Assembly: GCA_964461835.1 (NCBI GenBank)
Contig: CAYWVO010000056.1
Span: 1-17,167 of the forward strand
Direction: 5' to 3'
DNA length: 17,167 nucleotides
Source of the DNA: CAYWVO01 sp964461835
GTDB taxonomy: Bacteria > Zixibacteria > MSB-5A5 > WJJR01 > JAJRUJ01
Shown: positions 5,924 through 14,707 of the stretch, one piece after another
Layout: every line of letters starts with the position of its first letter
Numbering within the stretch: position 1 is the stretch's first letter
The notes under the pieces: model-generated
Told to the model about the DNA's origin: nothing
The model's database searches: none
The model's input: the letters and a program-made list of their open reading frames with translations, nothing else
Program-made: the position numbers and the translations under genes

Positions 5924-7736
5924 AGAGCAGGACATCGTCATCGGGATTGACTTGGGGACGACCAATAGTCTCGTCGCCTGGGTTGATGATGATACCCCGC
6001 GGGTGCTTTCCGATTCCGAGGGCCGGGTGCTGGTCCCCTCAGTTATTTCATTCATCGAGGGAAAGCCGGTGGTTGGCTATCCGGCAAAAGAGCAGTGGGT
6101 CGACCATGCGGAATCAACCGTGTATTCAGTGAAACGCTTCATGGGGCGGGCTGCCGATGATATCGGCGAGGACCGTCGCTATTTGCCGTTCGCCTTCGAC
6201 GAAGATGAGAACAAACTGATTCATATCCGCATTGGTGATCGCACGTATACGCCGCAGGAGCTGTCGGCACTCATTCTCAAGGAACTGAAAGCTCGCGCGG
6301 AAAAGCATTTCGGCAAACCGATGAGCAAGGCGGTGATCACGGTCCCGGCATACTTCAATGATACACAGCGGCAAGCCACCAAAGACGCCGGGAAAATTGC
6401 CGGTCTGGACGTCTTGCGCATAATCAATGAGCCGACTGCTGCTTCCCTGGCCTACGGCCTGGACCAAAAAGAAAAACAAACGGTCGCAGTGTATGATCTG
6501 GGAGGCGGAACATTCGATATTTCGATTCTTAAACTATCGGATGGCATTTTTCGCGTGCTTTCCACGGGTGGGGACACCCACTTGGGCGGTGATGATTTTG
6601 ACCGCTGCCTGATGGAATACCTGTTCGGGCGGACAAAAGCCGGCGACGAGAAATCGTCTCCTGATGCTAAGATTATTCAACAACTCCGACAGGAAGCCGA
6701 ACGGATCAAGATCGAACTTTCCGCGAATGAGAGCGTTTCCTATCTCCTGGATTTTGCCGATTTGGAAGTCATTAAAGGATCGATCACACGGGAGGAATTC
6801 GGAAAGCTCATCGAACCCGTTGTCCGGAAAACCGTCGAACCTTGCCAACAGGCACTCAAAGATGCACAACTCACCCCGCAGGATATTGATGCTGTGGTGC
6901 TGGTTGGGGGTTCAACCCGGATGCCGGTAATCCGCCGTCTGGTGGCGGATATTTTCCAGCAAGAGCCCTACATCGATCTGAATCCAGATGAAGTCGTTGC
7001 CCTGGGCGCGGCGGTGCAGGCCGACATCCTGGGCGGGCGACGTCGTGATACGCTGTTGTTGGATGTGATCCCGCTCTCACTCGGCTTGGAAACGATGGGC
7101 GGGGTGTTCAGCCGATTGATTCATCGCAATACCTCGATTCCGACCTCGGCGAAGGAAATGTTTACGACCTTCGTGGATGGCCAAACCAGTGTAGACATCC
7201 ATGTCTTGCAGGGGGAACGCGAGCTGGTGAAAGATAACCGGACCCTGGCGCGCTTCAAATTATCCGACATCCCCCCTCTGCCAGCGGGCATCCCACGAGT
7301 CGAAGTCAATTTCATGATCGATGCGGACGGTATCCTCAGTGTCACCGCCAAAGAGACCCGGTCCGGTGTCGAGCAGAGTATCGAAGTGCAACCATCCTCC
7401 GGCCTGACCAAGGACGCGGTCGATAAGCTCGTCCGTGATTCCTTCGCCCATGCCGAGGAAGATTTCATGGCTCGCCAGATGGCCGAGGCAGTTACCGACG
7501 GCAAAAGCGTGCTGCAGGCGGTCGAGAAAGCGATGCGGGAGCGGCCGGAATTAATTACCCCAGGTAAAAGGGCGATGATCCTGGCAGCCATGGACAAATT
7601 GAAAAAAACCTTTGAGGGCACCGACCACGGTGCGGTCCGGGACGCCATAGAGAAACTGGACACCGTCACCAAGGATCTGGCGGAAACAATGGTTAACCAG
7701 GCATTGCAGGATGCCCTGAAACGAGAAGAGAAGTAA
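5907..7736 (+). CDS. hscA: Fe-S chaperone HscA (Hsp70 family)
   Basis: A specialised Hsp70 that binds the LPPVK motif of IscU and, with HscB, promotes ATP-driven cluster transfer. At 609 residues it is close to E. coli HscA (616). Nucleotide-domain motifs are clear: DLGTTN (15-20), VPAYFND (146-152), DLGGGTFD (197-204), and VVLVGGSTRMP near residue 335. The substrate-binding domain follows from about 390, then a helical lid. The ATG is preceded by GGAGG within the end of hscB. Assignment as HscA rather than DnaK follows from the operon, the length and the lack of the long acidic DnaK tail. Confidence 0.95.
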   Translation: MSAPSKEQDIVIGIDLGTTNSLVAWVDDDTPRVLSDSEGRVLVPSVISFIEGKPVVGYPAKEQWVDHAESTVYSVKRFMGRAADDIGEDRRYLPFAFDEDENKLIHIRIGDRTYTPQELSALILKELKARAEKHFGKPMSKAVITVPAYFNDTQRQATKDAGKIAGLDVLRIINEPTAASLAYGLDQKEKQTVAVYDLGGGTFDISILKLSDGIFRVLSTGGDTHLGGDDFDRCLMEYLFGRTKAGDEKSSPDAKIIQQLRQEAERIKIELSANESVSYLLDFADLEVIKGSITREEFGKLIEPVVRKTVEPCQQALKDAQLTPQDIDAVVLVGGSTRMPVIRRLVADIFQQEPYIDLNPDEVVALGAAVQADILGGRRRDTLLLDVIPLSLGLETMGGVFSRLIHRNTSIPTSAKEMFTTFVDGQTSVDIHVLQGERELVKDNRTLARFKLSDIPPLPAGIPRVEVNFMIDADGILSVTAKETRSGVEQSIEVQPSSGLTKDAVDKLVRDSFAHAEEDFMARQMAEAVTDGKSVLQAVEKAMRERPELITPGKRAMILAAMDKLKKTFEGTDHGAVRDAIEKLDTVTKDLAETMVNQALQDALKREEK

Positions 7737-7741
7737 CTCTC

Positions 7742-8149
7742 ATGAGTTCTCCGGAGACAAACAGCCGGCAGTCATCCCCGACCAGGAGCTCCGCCGACAC
7801 ATTCTCGATCCGGGTGGAACCAGAGGGACGGACAATAACGGTAAACAAGGCCGATTTACCGTTCGGCAATGACGGCGAGCCGGGGTCGCTGTTGGACATA
7901 CTCCTCCAGCACGGGGTTCAGATCGACCATGCGTGCGGCGGATTTTGCTCGTGCTCAACCTGCCATGTGATTGTCCGGGAGGGCCTGGAAACCTGCAACG
8001 AGGCGTCCGATGAGGAACTCGACCAGCTGGACAACGCCCCCGGTTTAACCACAAAATCGCGCTTGTCCTGTCAGTGCATCCCCAACGGTACGAAAGACTT
8101 GGTGATTGAAATCCCGGAGTGGAACCGCAACCGCGCTCGCGAGGATTAA
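7742..8149 (+). CDS. fdx: [2Fe-2S] ferredoxin, ISC/adrenodoxin type
   Basis: An electron carrier that reduces sulfur or clusters during ISC assembly. The 135-residue protein has an adrenodoxin-type pattern C65-x5-C71-x2-C74 in the segment HACGGFCSCSTCHVIVREG, with the fourth ligand most likely C110 in RLSCQ. C69, C85 and C112 are extra cysteines. The first 20 residues are Ser/Thr-rich and have no counterpart that I recognise; there is no signal-peptide character. It lies 5 bases after hscA and ends the operon. No iscX gene follows. Confidence 0.94.
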   Translation: MSSPETNSRQSSPTRSSADTFSIRVEPEGRTITVNKADLPFGNDGEPGSLLDILLQHGVQIDHACGGFCSCSTCHVIVREGLETCNEASDEELDQLDNAPGLTTKSRLSCQCIPNGTKDLVIEIPEWNRNRARED

Positions 8150-8191
8150 TATTACGCGTCTGCTCCGTTGTCAAACTGCACGCATTTTCCC

Positions 8192-8219
8192 TTGCGTTCG
8201 TCCGAAAAGACCGTATATA
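8192..8219 (+). promoter_or_regulatory. Probable promoter of rpmE
   Basis: TTGCGT (8192-8197) and TATATA (8214-8219) are separated by 16 bases. The start would be near 8226, about 25 bases before rpmE. An AGGAGG at 8220-8225 is too far from the rpmE ATG to serve as its ribosome site and would lie at or before the transcript start; GGCGGGA at about 8237-8243 is better placed. Confidence 0.5.
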
Positions 8220-8250
8220 AGGAGGTTTGTAAAATAGGCGGGAATACACA

Positions 8251-8487
8251 ATGAAACCGAAAATTCACCCTAAATACCACAATACGAAAATTGTCTGCGC
8301 GTGCGGCAATGTCATCGAGACCCGCAGCACGGTAAAAGACTTGCGCGTGGAGATTTGCTCCCATTGCCACCCGTTCTTTACCGGTAAGCAGAAACTGGTC
8401 GACACCGCCGGCCGGGTCGAGAAATATCGCCGCAAATACAAACTCGACCAGAAAGACACCGAAAAGAAAGAATCCACCTCCAGCTAG
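8251..8487 (+). CDS. rpmE: 50S ribosomal protein L31, zinc-binding type
   Basis: Large-subunit protein L31 (78 residues), forming the bridge between ribosomal subunits. It is the zinc-binding (C+) form, with C16 and C18 in the N-terminal half and C36/C39 in ICSHCHPFFTGKQK. The C-terminal Lys/Glu/Ser-rich tail is longer than in many L31 proteins. It has a candidate promoter in front and a strong terminator behind, so it is largely its own transcription unit. The stop codon is the centre of a 16-bp palindrome. Confidence 0.96.
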   Translation: MKPKIHPKYHNTKIVCACGNVIETRSTVKDLRVEICSHCHPFFTGKQKLVDTAGRVEKYRRKYKLDQKDTEKKESTSS

Positions 8488-8493
8488 CTGGAG
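8478..8493. repeat. Perfect 16-bp palindrome across the rpmE stop codon
   Basis: CTCCAGCTAGCTGGAG is a perfect palindrome centred on the rpmE stop codon (TAG at 8485-8487). As RNA it could form a hairpin or support a duplex, just upstream of the terminator. It may be chance. Confidence 0.5.
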
Positions 8494-8512
8494 TCTCTGT
8501 ACAGAATTCTGC

Positions 8513-8542
8513 AACGTGGCGAGCCGATCGTCACGTTTTTTT
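8513..8542 (+). terminator. Rho-independent terminator after rpmE
   Basis: CGTGGCGA (8515-8522) pairs with TCGTCACG (8528-8535) through one G-T wobble around a GCCGA loop, extended by AA/TT, and is followed by a run of seven T (8536-8542). This is the clearest intrinsic terminator in the window. It separates rpmE from the DUF1385 gene. Confidence 0.85.
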
Positions 8543-8576
8543 ATATCGAGGAATACGACCAGGGCAGAAAGGCATC

Positions 8577-9518
8577 ATGCCGGATAAAGAAGTAGGCGGG
8601 CAGGCAATTATCGAGGGGGTCATGATCAGATCGCCGCTCCGAGTGGCCTCCGCGGTGCGGGCGCCAAGTGGCGAGATTGTCGTCACCCATGAACCCTACC
8701 AACCGCTGTCCAAACGGAAAAAACTCTTCAATATTCCGATCATCCGCGGGGCAATCTCATTTTTCGAAATGCTGGTCATCGGCATCAAAGCGCTCAACTT
8801 CTCCGCCGACATTGCCGCGCGTGAACCCAATCCCAATCCAGACAACAAGGAAGTGCGCGGCATGCCGCTGGTAATGATGGTCTTCACCATGATCGTTGGC
8901 CTGGGACTGGGAGTTTTTCTCTTTTTCTTCATTCCGCTCTGGCTGGCGCAAATCGCCGGATTCCAGAAAGGGGCCTTGGCCTTTAATCTGGTGGCCGGGG
9001 CAATTCGGGTAACGCTGTTTATCGCCTATGTTTGGGTGTTTTCCCTGTATAAGGACTTTCGCCGGGTCTTCGAATATCATGGCGCCGAGCATAAATCGAT
9101 CTATGCCCACGAAAATGAAGAAGAACTCTCGGTTAAAAACATCCTCAAGTACACCACCCACCACCCGCGGTGCGGTACGAGCTTTCTGCTCCTCGTGGCG
9201 ATTCTGGCGATCCTGACCTACTCCATTTCTGATTCAATTTACCAGGTCGTAACCGGCTATCCGCCGGCACTGCTCAACCGGTTTTTGCTGCATTTTTCAC
9301 TGTTGCCGATCGTAGCCGGCGCGTCGTATGAAGTATTGAAATGGTCCGGGCGTCACCGCGATAAAGCATTTACCAAGATCATCTCCGCCCCCGGACTCTG
9401 GCTCCAATGCATCACCACGAAAGAACCGTCACCGGAGCAAATTGAAGTGGCGGTCGTGGCGGTCCTGACCTCGCTCGAAAAGCCCATTCCTGATTCGATC
9501 CCGGTGAAATATTCGTAG
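8577..9518 (+). CDS. DUF1385 family membrane protein (YqhQ-like)
   Basis: A 313-residue integral membrane protein of the DUF1385/YqhQ family; no biochemical role is established that I know of. The family signature VGGQAIIEGVMIRSP opens the protein (6-20). Membrane segments lie at roughly 98-127, 133-158, 199-217 and 228-250. Conserved-looking charged or polar motifs are FEYHGAEHKSIYAHE (165-179) and HHPRCGTSF (195-203). A soluble C-terminus follows. AGAAAGG precedes the ATG. Position between rpmE and prfA is a recurrent arrangement in bacteria, suggesting a link to translation or envelope growth, but this is not proof. Confidence 0.9.
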   Translation: MPDKEVGGQAIIEGVMIRSPLRVASAVRAPSGEIVVTHEPYQPLSKRKKLFNIPIIRGAISFFEMLVIGIKALNFSADIAAREPNPNPDNKEVRGMPLVMMVFTMIVGLGLGVFLFFFIPLWLAQIAGFQKGALAFNLVAGAIRVTLFIAYVWVFSLYKDFRRVFEYHGAEHKSIYAHENEEELSVKNILKYTTHHPRCGTSFLLLVAILAILTYSISDSIYQVVTGYPPALLNRFLLHFSLLPIVAGASYEVLKWSGRHRDKAFTKIISAPGLWLQCITTKEPSPEQIEVAVVAVLTSLEKPIPDSIPVKYS

Positions 9519-9551
9519 CAATTCTGTTACGCATTTATACGTTATTTATGG

Positions 9552-9570
9552 AGTCGAACGGAAGTCGACT
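9552..9570. repeat. Short inverted repeat before prfA
   Basis: AGTCGA (9552-9557) and TCGACT (9565-9570) are perfect arms around 7 bases, about 20 bases before the prfA start. It could fold in the prfA leader. There is no T-run, so it is not a terminator. Confidence 0.35.
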
Positions 9571-9591
9571 ATGGTCTGAAGACGGTCCGAG

Positions 9592-10686
9592 ATGGAAATA
9601 CTTAAACTTGTTGAAGACATAAAAAAGCAATACGAGGAAGTCGGTGAAAAGCTCGCCGACCCGGAGGTCGCTCGCGACCCGGCCCAATTGAAAACCCTCG
9701 GGCAGAAACACACGGAACTAAAAGAAATTATCACCGTCGGCGACGAGCTACGTGAGACCCTCAATGCCATCGACCAGGCCCGGCAAATCCTCCATGACGA
9801 TTCCGATCCGGAGTTAAAGGAGTTGGCCGAGGCGGACCTGGAAGAATTGCAGCCCAAACGGGAACGCCTCGAAACTCAGCTCCGGGAGCTAGTAACCCCG
9901 GCTGACCCCAACGACACCAAAAATGTGATTGTGGAAATCCGCGCCGGCACGGGTGGTGAGGAAGCCGCCCTCTTCGCCGCTAATCTCTTCCGCATGTACC
10001 AACGCTTCGCCGAAAAGAATAACTGGACGCTTGAAGTGATGGACACCAACGCAACATCGGTCGGGGGATTCAAGGAAATTGTTTTTTCGCTCGCCGGCAA
10101 AAATGTCTACGGCTCAATGAAATTCGAGAGCGGCGTTCACCGCGTCCAACGAGTACCCGCAACCGAGGCCTCCGGACGCATTCACACCTCCGCCGCATCG
10201 GTCGCCGCCCTGCCCGAAGCCAAAGAAGTGGAAATCGACCTCAAACCGAATGAACTCAAAGTTGATGTCTTCCGTTCGTCGGGGCCGGGCGGGCAATCCG
10301 TCAACACCACCGATTCGGCCGTGCGCATCACCCATCTGCCGACTCACACGGTGGTGACCTGCCAGGATGAAAAATCACAGCTAAAGAATAAGACCAAAGC
10401 CATGCGGGTGCTGCGCACCCGCCTGATGGACCGCATACGACAGGAACACAACAGCAAAATCGCCTCGGAGCGCAAGAAGATGGTCTCCACCGGCGACCGC
10501 TCTGCCAAAATTCGGACATATAATTTCCCGCAAAACCGCGTGACCGACCATCGCATCGGTCTCACCGTACAAAACCTCACCGGCATCCTGGATGGACGGC
10601 TCGATGAGATAATCACCGAATTACGCAAAGCCGAGCAGGCCGAACGGTTCAAAGACGCCTCCGTGGAAGCCGCCGGCACCGCCTAA
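9592..10686 (+). CDS. prfA: Peptide chain release factor 1
   Basis: RF1 (364 residues) recognises UAA and UAG stop codons and triggers peptide release. The GGQ loop is at 233-235 (SSGPGGQSVNTTDSAVR). The codon-recognition tripeptide is P189-A-T191 in RVPATEASGRIHTSA, the RF1 type rather than the SPF of RF2. The N-terminal coiled region covers residues 1-110. There is no RF2-style frameshift. The ribosome site is weak. Its GGQ glutamine is the substrate of PrmC, encoded about 3 kb downstream. Confidence 0.96.
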   Translation: MEILKLVEDIKKQYEEVGEKLADPEVARDPAQLKTLGQKHTELKEIITVGDELRETLNAIDQARQILHDDSDPELKELAEADLEELQPKRERLETQLRELVTPADPNDTKNVIVEIRAGTGGEEAALFAANLFRMYQRFAEKNNWTLEVMDTNATSVGGFKEIVFSLAGKNVYGSMKFESGVHRVQRVPATEASGRIHTSAASVAALPEAKEVEIDLKPNELKVDVFRSSGPGGQSVNTTDSAVRITHLPTHTVVTCQDEKSQLKNKTKAMRVLRTRLMDRIRQEHNSKIASERKKMVSTGDRSAKIRTYNFPQNRVTDHRIGLTVQNLTGILDGRLDEIITELRKAEQAERFKDASVEAAGTA

Positions 10687-10692
10687 ACTTTA

Positions 10693-10737
10693 GCGATTAT
10701 CGTCGGCCTTTCGGGTTGTGCGCTCGCGGATAATCGC
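10693..10737. repeat. Inverted repeat between prfA and tldD
   Basis: GCGATTATC (10693-10701) and GATAATCGC (10729-10737) are perfect 9-bp arms around a 27-base spacer. It may form a stem after prfA, or act as an operator or leader structure for tldD. It lacks a T-run, so it is not a standard terminator. Confidence 0.5.
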
Positions 10738-10764
10738 GTAGTATGCCGAGTTTGAGGTTCCCGG

Positions 10765-12219
10765 ATGCCGGATCAGGATTTTACAGACATTGCTGCGGCC
10801 GCCCTGGCGGTCTCCTCGCGTCCCGGTGCGTCATACGTCGATTGCCGCATTACCCACCTTACCGAAGAGGAAGTGCGCGTTGCCAATGGCCAGTTGGAAA
10901 CACTTTCCCGCGAAGAGAGCCTGGGCATGGGTGTGCGGGTGCTGGCGCACGGCGCGTGGGGATTTGCCTCGACCGCAGAGTTGTCAGTCGACCAGGCCCG
11001 GCGGCTGGGCGAGCGGGCGTACGCCATCGCCGGTGCGTCGGCCAAGGTCTCCGGTGAGCCGGTCGAACTCAGTCCGGTGAAAGCCGTGCACGGATCATAT
11101 CAAACCCCGATTGAAACCGATCCCTTTTCGATTCCGCTGGCAGAAAAACGGGAATACCTGATGGACCTCGATGCTGCCATCCGCCAGACGGACGAAATTA
11201 CCCGTTCTGGCGCTCACCTGTTCTTTCGCCGTGAGTATCGCTATTTTTTCTCCAGTGAAGGCGCGCAAATTGACCAGAAAATTTATCAATCCGGCGCCGG
11301 AATCACCGCTGGTGCCGGGCAGGGTCACCGCGACGTTATCGAACGGTCCTTTCCCACCTCCGGCGGTCAATATGAAACAGCCGGCCATGAGTTGGTGGAG
11401 AAATTGCAGCTCGAATCGGGCATCGAGAAAATTGCCGAGGAAGTCCGCACGCTGGGTACCGCCAATCCCTGTCCCAGTATGACCGGCACGGTGATTCTCT
11501 CCGGTGATTTAACGTCCCTGCAAGTACACGAATCGATCGGCCATCCACTGGAACTCGACCGCGTGTATGGCTCCGAACGCAATTTCTCCGGCACGAGTTT
11601 CGCCACGCCGGCTTTGCAGGGTACTCTGCGGTATGGATCAAAATTGGTTACTGTCTACACCGATCCTACAGCCCCCGGCGGATTGGGCACCTTCGGCTAC
11701 GATGACGAGGGTATTCCGGCGATTCGTACGCCGCTCATTCTTAATGGGATTTTGTCCGGCTACCTGACCTCGCGCGAAACCGCGCGAAAAATCGGTTCGT
11801 TTCCTAACGCCTCCATGCGGGCCAAGAGCTGGGCATATCTGCCCATCATCCGCATGACCAACACGAACCTGCAACCGGGTAATACACCGCTGGAGCAAAT
11901 GATCGCCGAAACAGATAACGGCATTTATATCGAAACTCCAACCTCCTGGTCAATCGATGATCGCCGGGAAAATTTCCAGCTCGGCGGTGAAATCGGCTGG
12001 CTGATTAAAGGAGGAAAGAGAACGGAGATCGTGAAAAACCCAACCTATTCCGGCAACACTGTTGAATTCTGGAACTCCTGCGACGCAATCGGAACCGAAG
12101 ACGAATATCAGATTTGGGGCACACCTGCCTGCGGTAAGGGCCAGCCGGGACAAACCCTGCCGACCGGTCAGGGCACGGCACCTGCCCGATTTCAAAACGT
12201 TCGCATCGGTCGGGACTAA
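10765..12219 (+). CDS. tldD: Metalloprotease TldD
   Basis: The catalytic subunit of the TldD/TldE heterodimeric zinc protease (484 residues), which degrades unfolded short peptides. In E. coli it matures microcin B17 and acts on the antitoxin CcdA. The metal-site motif HExxxH is present as HESIGH at 255-260, and the third ligand is probably C456 in the C-terminal ACGKGQPGQ. GAGG lies about 8 bases before the ATG. It is followed by tldE after 8 bases, so the pair is co-expressed. No RiPP precursor is recognised beside it, so a general proteolytic role is more likely. Confidence 0.95.
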   Translation: MPDQDFTDIAAAALAVSSRPGASYVDCRITHLTEEEVRVANGQLETLSREESLGMGVRVLAHGAWGFASTAELSVDQARRLGERAYAIAGASAKVSGEPVELSPVKAVHGSYQTPIETDPFSIPLAEKREYLMDLDAAIRQTDEITRSGAHLFFRREYRYFFSSEGAQIDQKIYQSGAGITAGAGQGHRDVIERSFPTSGGQYETAGHELVEKLQLESGIEKIAEEVRTLGTANPCPSMTGTVILSGDLTSLQVHESIGHPLELDRVYGSERNFSGTSFATPALQGTLRYGSKLVTVYTDPTAPGGLGTFGYDDEGIPAIRTPLILNGILSGYLTSRETARKIGSFPNASMRAKSWAYLPIIRMTNTNLQPGNTPLEQMIAETDNGIYIETPTSWSIDDRRENFQLGGEIGWLIKGGKRTEIVKNPTYSGNTVEFWNSCDAIGTEDEYQIWGTPACGKGQPGQTLPTGQGTAPARFQNVRIGRD

Positions 12220-12227
12220 TTGGACTA

Positions 12228-13577
12228 ATGTTCGCCAGAGACGAAATACTGGAGCGGTTGACCGCCGCGTTACCCACGGATGAATCCCGGCAGGTAGAGC
12301 TGGTCTGCATAGAAAGCCGTACGGCCCTCACGCGTTTTGCCGAGAACACAATCCACCAAAATATCGAACAGGCCGACCACGAACTGCTGGCCCGGGTCGC
12401 ACTCGACAATCGTGTGGGACTGGCAGTCGGCAATCGACTCGAACCGACCACAATCACAAATCTTATTGAGCAGGCAACTGAAATTGCCCGCAATCAGGAA
12501 CCGGATGAGAGCTTCCCCGGATTGGTAGCCTCTACCACGATCCGACAACCGGATAGCGCGTTTTATCAGCAAACCGATACGCTGACCCCGGAGGATCGCG
12601 CGGAGGTGGTAGCCGCCGCGGTGGCCGCCTGCCAGGTGGAAAATGTGTCGGCAGCGGGTTTATATAAGTCGGAAACCCAAGCAACGACTGTCGTTAACAC
12701 GGCAGGAACCGTACAACATTTTATTGGGACCCAGGCCGAGTTCTCCGTAACTGCCTCAGATGATGCCCACGACGCTTCGGGTTGGGCGGTGGCGTATGAC
12801 CGTGACGTTGCCGAATTGGAGACCGGCACAACAATTTCCACCGCTGTCAACAAAGCCGTACGTGCCCGCAATCCCCAACCGTTGGCACCGGGTGAGTATA
12901 CCGTGATCCTCGAACCATCAGCCGTGGGCCAATTACTTCTGTTCCTGGGATTCCTCGGTTTTGGCGGCAAAGGATTCGCCACGAAACGCAGTTTCATGGC
13001 GCGGCAGATGGGCGAGCAAATCACCGGTGAAAATATTACGATCACGGAAAATCCCTTTGCCCCGGAAATGGTCGGGATGCCCTTCGATTACGAGGGCGTT
13101 CCGAAACAGAGGGTACCGTTAATTACTAACGGGGTAGCGGCCGGCGTCGTGTTCGATCGCCGCTGGGCCGCGACGGTCGGCAAGGAGTCGACCGGTCACG
13201 CGCTTCCCCCCAATAACTCGTTCGGCCCCTACCCAAAAAATATGGAAATCGCGCCCGGAGAATCCTCAATAGACGATATGATCGCCACGACCGAGAATGG
13301 CGTGTTGATCACCCATTTTTGGTATCTCAACTATCTGAATCCCCGTCGCGTGCAAATGACCGGTACCACCTTAGACGGAACCTTTGCCATCCGGGACGGG
13401 AAACTCGATCACCCGGTTACGGACATGCGTGCGACTCCCGCATTGCTGGAAATGTTTAGTCGAGTCAAGGCAATCAGTCGAGAACGAGTGGTCTACCCGC
13501 AGTTTAATTCGGTGATGCTGGTACCGGCCATGAAGATTGCCGATTTTCCTTTAAGCGAAGATGTAGAGGAGCGGTAA
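12228..13577 (+). CDS. tldE: TldE/PmbA, non-catalytic partner of TldD
   Basis: The second subunit of the TldD/TldE protease (449 residues). It shares the two-domain fold of TldD but has no HExxxH motif, as expected; the equivalent region reads EPSAVGQLLLFLGFLGFGGKGF. The C-terminal half has the conserved pattern LPPNNSFGPYPKNMEIAPGE and the ending NSVMLVPAMKIADF. The ATG is 8 bases after the tldD stop, with only a weak ribosome site (TTGGAC), so translational coupling is likely. The symbol pmbA is used for the same gene. Confidence 0.93.
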   Translation: MFARDEILERLTAALPTDESRQVELVCIESRTALTRFAENTIHQNIEQADHELLARVALDNRVGLAVGNRLEPTTITNLIEQATEIARNQEPDESFPGLVASTTIRQPDSAFYQQTDTLTPEDRAEVVAAAVAACQVENVSAAGLYKSETQATTVVNTAGTVQHFIGTQAEFSVTASDDAHDASGWAVAYDRDVAELETGTTISTAVNKAVRARNPQPLAPGEYTVILEPSAVGQLLLFLGFLGFGGKGFATKRSFMARQMGEQITGENITITENPFAPEMVGMPFDYEGVPKQRVPLITNGVAAGVVFDRRWAATVGKESTGHALPPNNSFGPYPKNMEIAPGESSIDDMIATTENGVLITHFWYLNYLNPRRVQMTGTTLDGTFAIRDGKLDHPVTDMRATPALLEMFSRVKAISRERVVYPQFNSVMLVPAMKIADFPLSEDVEER

Positions 13578-13580
13578 TAT

Positions 13581-13784
13581 ATGCGGCGTCGCGAGTTTTT
13601 GCATATCTGTTCGATAACCGGCGCGGGATTGCTCTGTGGACTGCCGGCGCATTCGGCCGAGAAACCACGAAAACCAGTATCCGGCACCAGGTCCACCCGG
13701 CGCTGGATGACCGGTTCGGCGCGAACTGGCTGCGCTTCCTACCCGGTTGTGAATGATCGCCGAATACCGTCGGAGACACCCTAA
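13581..13784 (+). CDS. Small ORF with Tat-type signal peptide, probably frameshifted
   Basis: A 67-codon ORF 3 bases after tldE, with GAGGAG in front of its ATG. The first 30 residues look like a twin-arginine signal: RREFL at 3-7 fits the RRxFL consensus, followed by a hydrophobic stretch (ICSITGAGLLCGL) and AHSA as a possible cleavage site. After about residue 26 the annotated frame turns basic and has poor codon pattern. The frame one base back (positions equal to 2 mod 3) looks much more coding: it reads HPALDDRFGANWLRFLPGCE and stops at 13754-13756, overlapping the prmC ATG as ATGA. This suggests a short exported protein of about 58 residues broken by an indel near 13660, or a real -1 shift. 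I do not recognise the family. It could also be a remnant of a larger gene. Confidence 0.45.
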   Translation: MRRREFLHICSITGAGLLCGLPAHSAEKPRKPVSGTRSTRRWMTGSARTGCASYPVVNDRRIPSETP

Positions 13785-14661
13785 CCATAATTCGCACGTG
13801 ACCATCCGCGAAATCCTGCAACAGACGATTAACCGTCTGAAAAACAGCCCAATTGAATCTCCCCAGCCGGAGGCGGAGTGGCTGATCTGTGATTTGTTGG
13901 GAATCTCCCGCACCGATCTGTATTTGCGTTCCGCCGAACCATTCCCCGGGGGTCATCTCCCCCGCCTGCAAGAGATGCTCAACGAACGAGTGGCAGGCCG
14001 TCCCCTCCAATACATCCTGGGCTACACCGAGTTTTACGGCAGGCGATTTATCTGCGACGAACGCGCCATGATCCCCCGACCGGAAACCGAGGTATTGGTC
14101 GAACAGGTGATTAAATTCGTGCGGGAGGAATTATCGGCTCCTGATTCTCCTATTGCGCTTGATCTCGGAACCGGGTGTGGGATTATCGCGATTACACTCG
14201 CCGCGGAACTCCCCGAATTCACCGTTCTTGCCACCGACGTGGAAAAGCCAGCCCTTGCTCTGGCCCGTGAAAACGCCCAGCGGCTGGGTGTTGCCAGACG
14301 GATCCAGTTCTCTCAAATGTCCTTATTCGATGGAATCGCTGAACGGAGCCAGTTTTCGGCCATTTGCGCCAACCCCCCGTATATCTCTATAGCTGACAAG
14401 GGACTCTTACAGACGGAAGTCGTTGACTACGAACCACATCGGGCCCTTTTCGCACCCCACGACGGGTTATCGGTTATTCGGACGATTATTGCTGAAGCCG
14501 GCAAATTCTTGATTCCTGGGGGACTATTCGCCCTGGAAATCGGCTATGACCAGGCCGACACAGTTCGTGAACGTATGCAGGGTCATTCAGAGTATTCACG
14601 GATCTCTGTCCATCCAGACCTCGCCGGACACCTGCGAATTGTAATCGCAGTCCGGAATTGA
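13753..14661 (+). CDS. prmC: Release factor glutamine methyltransferase PrmC
   Basis: PrmC methylates the glutamine of the GGQ motif in RF1 and RF2, using S-adenosylmethionine. In the 302-residue product the N-terminal helical domain (about 17-90) binds the release factor. The methyltransferase domain carries IPRPETE (107-113), the SAM-binding DLGTGCG (137-143) and the catalytic NPPY (207-210), which holds the substrate glutamine. The ATG at 13753 overlaps an upstream frame's stop as ATGA. An alternative GTG at 13798 would remove the 15 residues MIAEYRRRHPNHNSH, which are unlike the usual start of the family; neither has a clear ribosome site. Its target gene prfA lies upstream, with tldD and tldE between. 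Confidence 0.93.
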   Translation: MIAEYRRRHPNHNSHVTIREILQQTINRLKNSPIESPQPEAEWLICDLLGISRTDLYLRSAEPFPGGHLPRLQEMLNERVAGRPLQYILGYTEFYGRRFICDERAMIPRPETEVLVEQVIKFVREELSAPDSPIALDLGTGCGIIAITLAAELPEFTVLATDVEKPALALARENAQRLGVARRIQFSQMSLFDGIAERSQFSAICANPPYISIADKGLLQTEVVDYEPHRALFAPHDGLSVIRTIIAEAGKFLIPGGLFALEIGYDQADTVRERMQGHSEYSRISVHPDLAGHLRIVIAVRN

Positions 14662-14707
14662 CAACATTTCCCTCCCCGCCGATAGCGTATTTGCTTGAAG
14701 TTTCTGT

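Noticed and set aside
7121..7672. A 183-codon minus-strand frame inside hscA.
   Set aside because: It is a Ser/Arg-rich shadow of the hscA coding sequence with no domain features.
13504..14010. Minus-strand open frames of 120-168 codons opposite the small Tat ORF and the start of prmC.
   Set aside because: They are antisense to a clear gene, have no recognisable domain and show no ribosome site of note.
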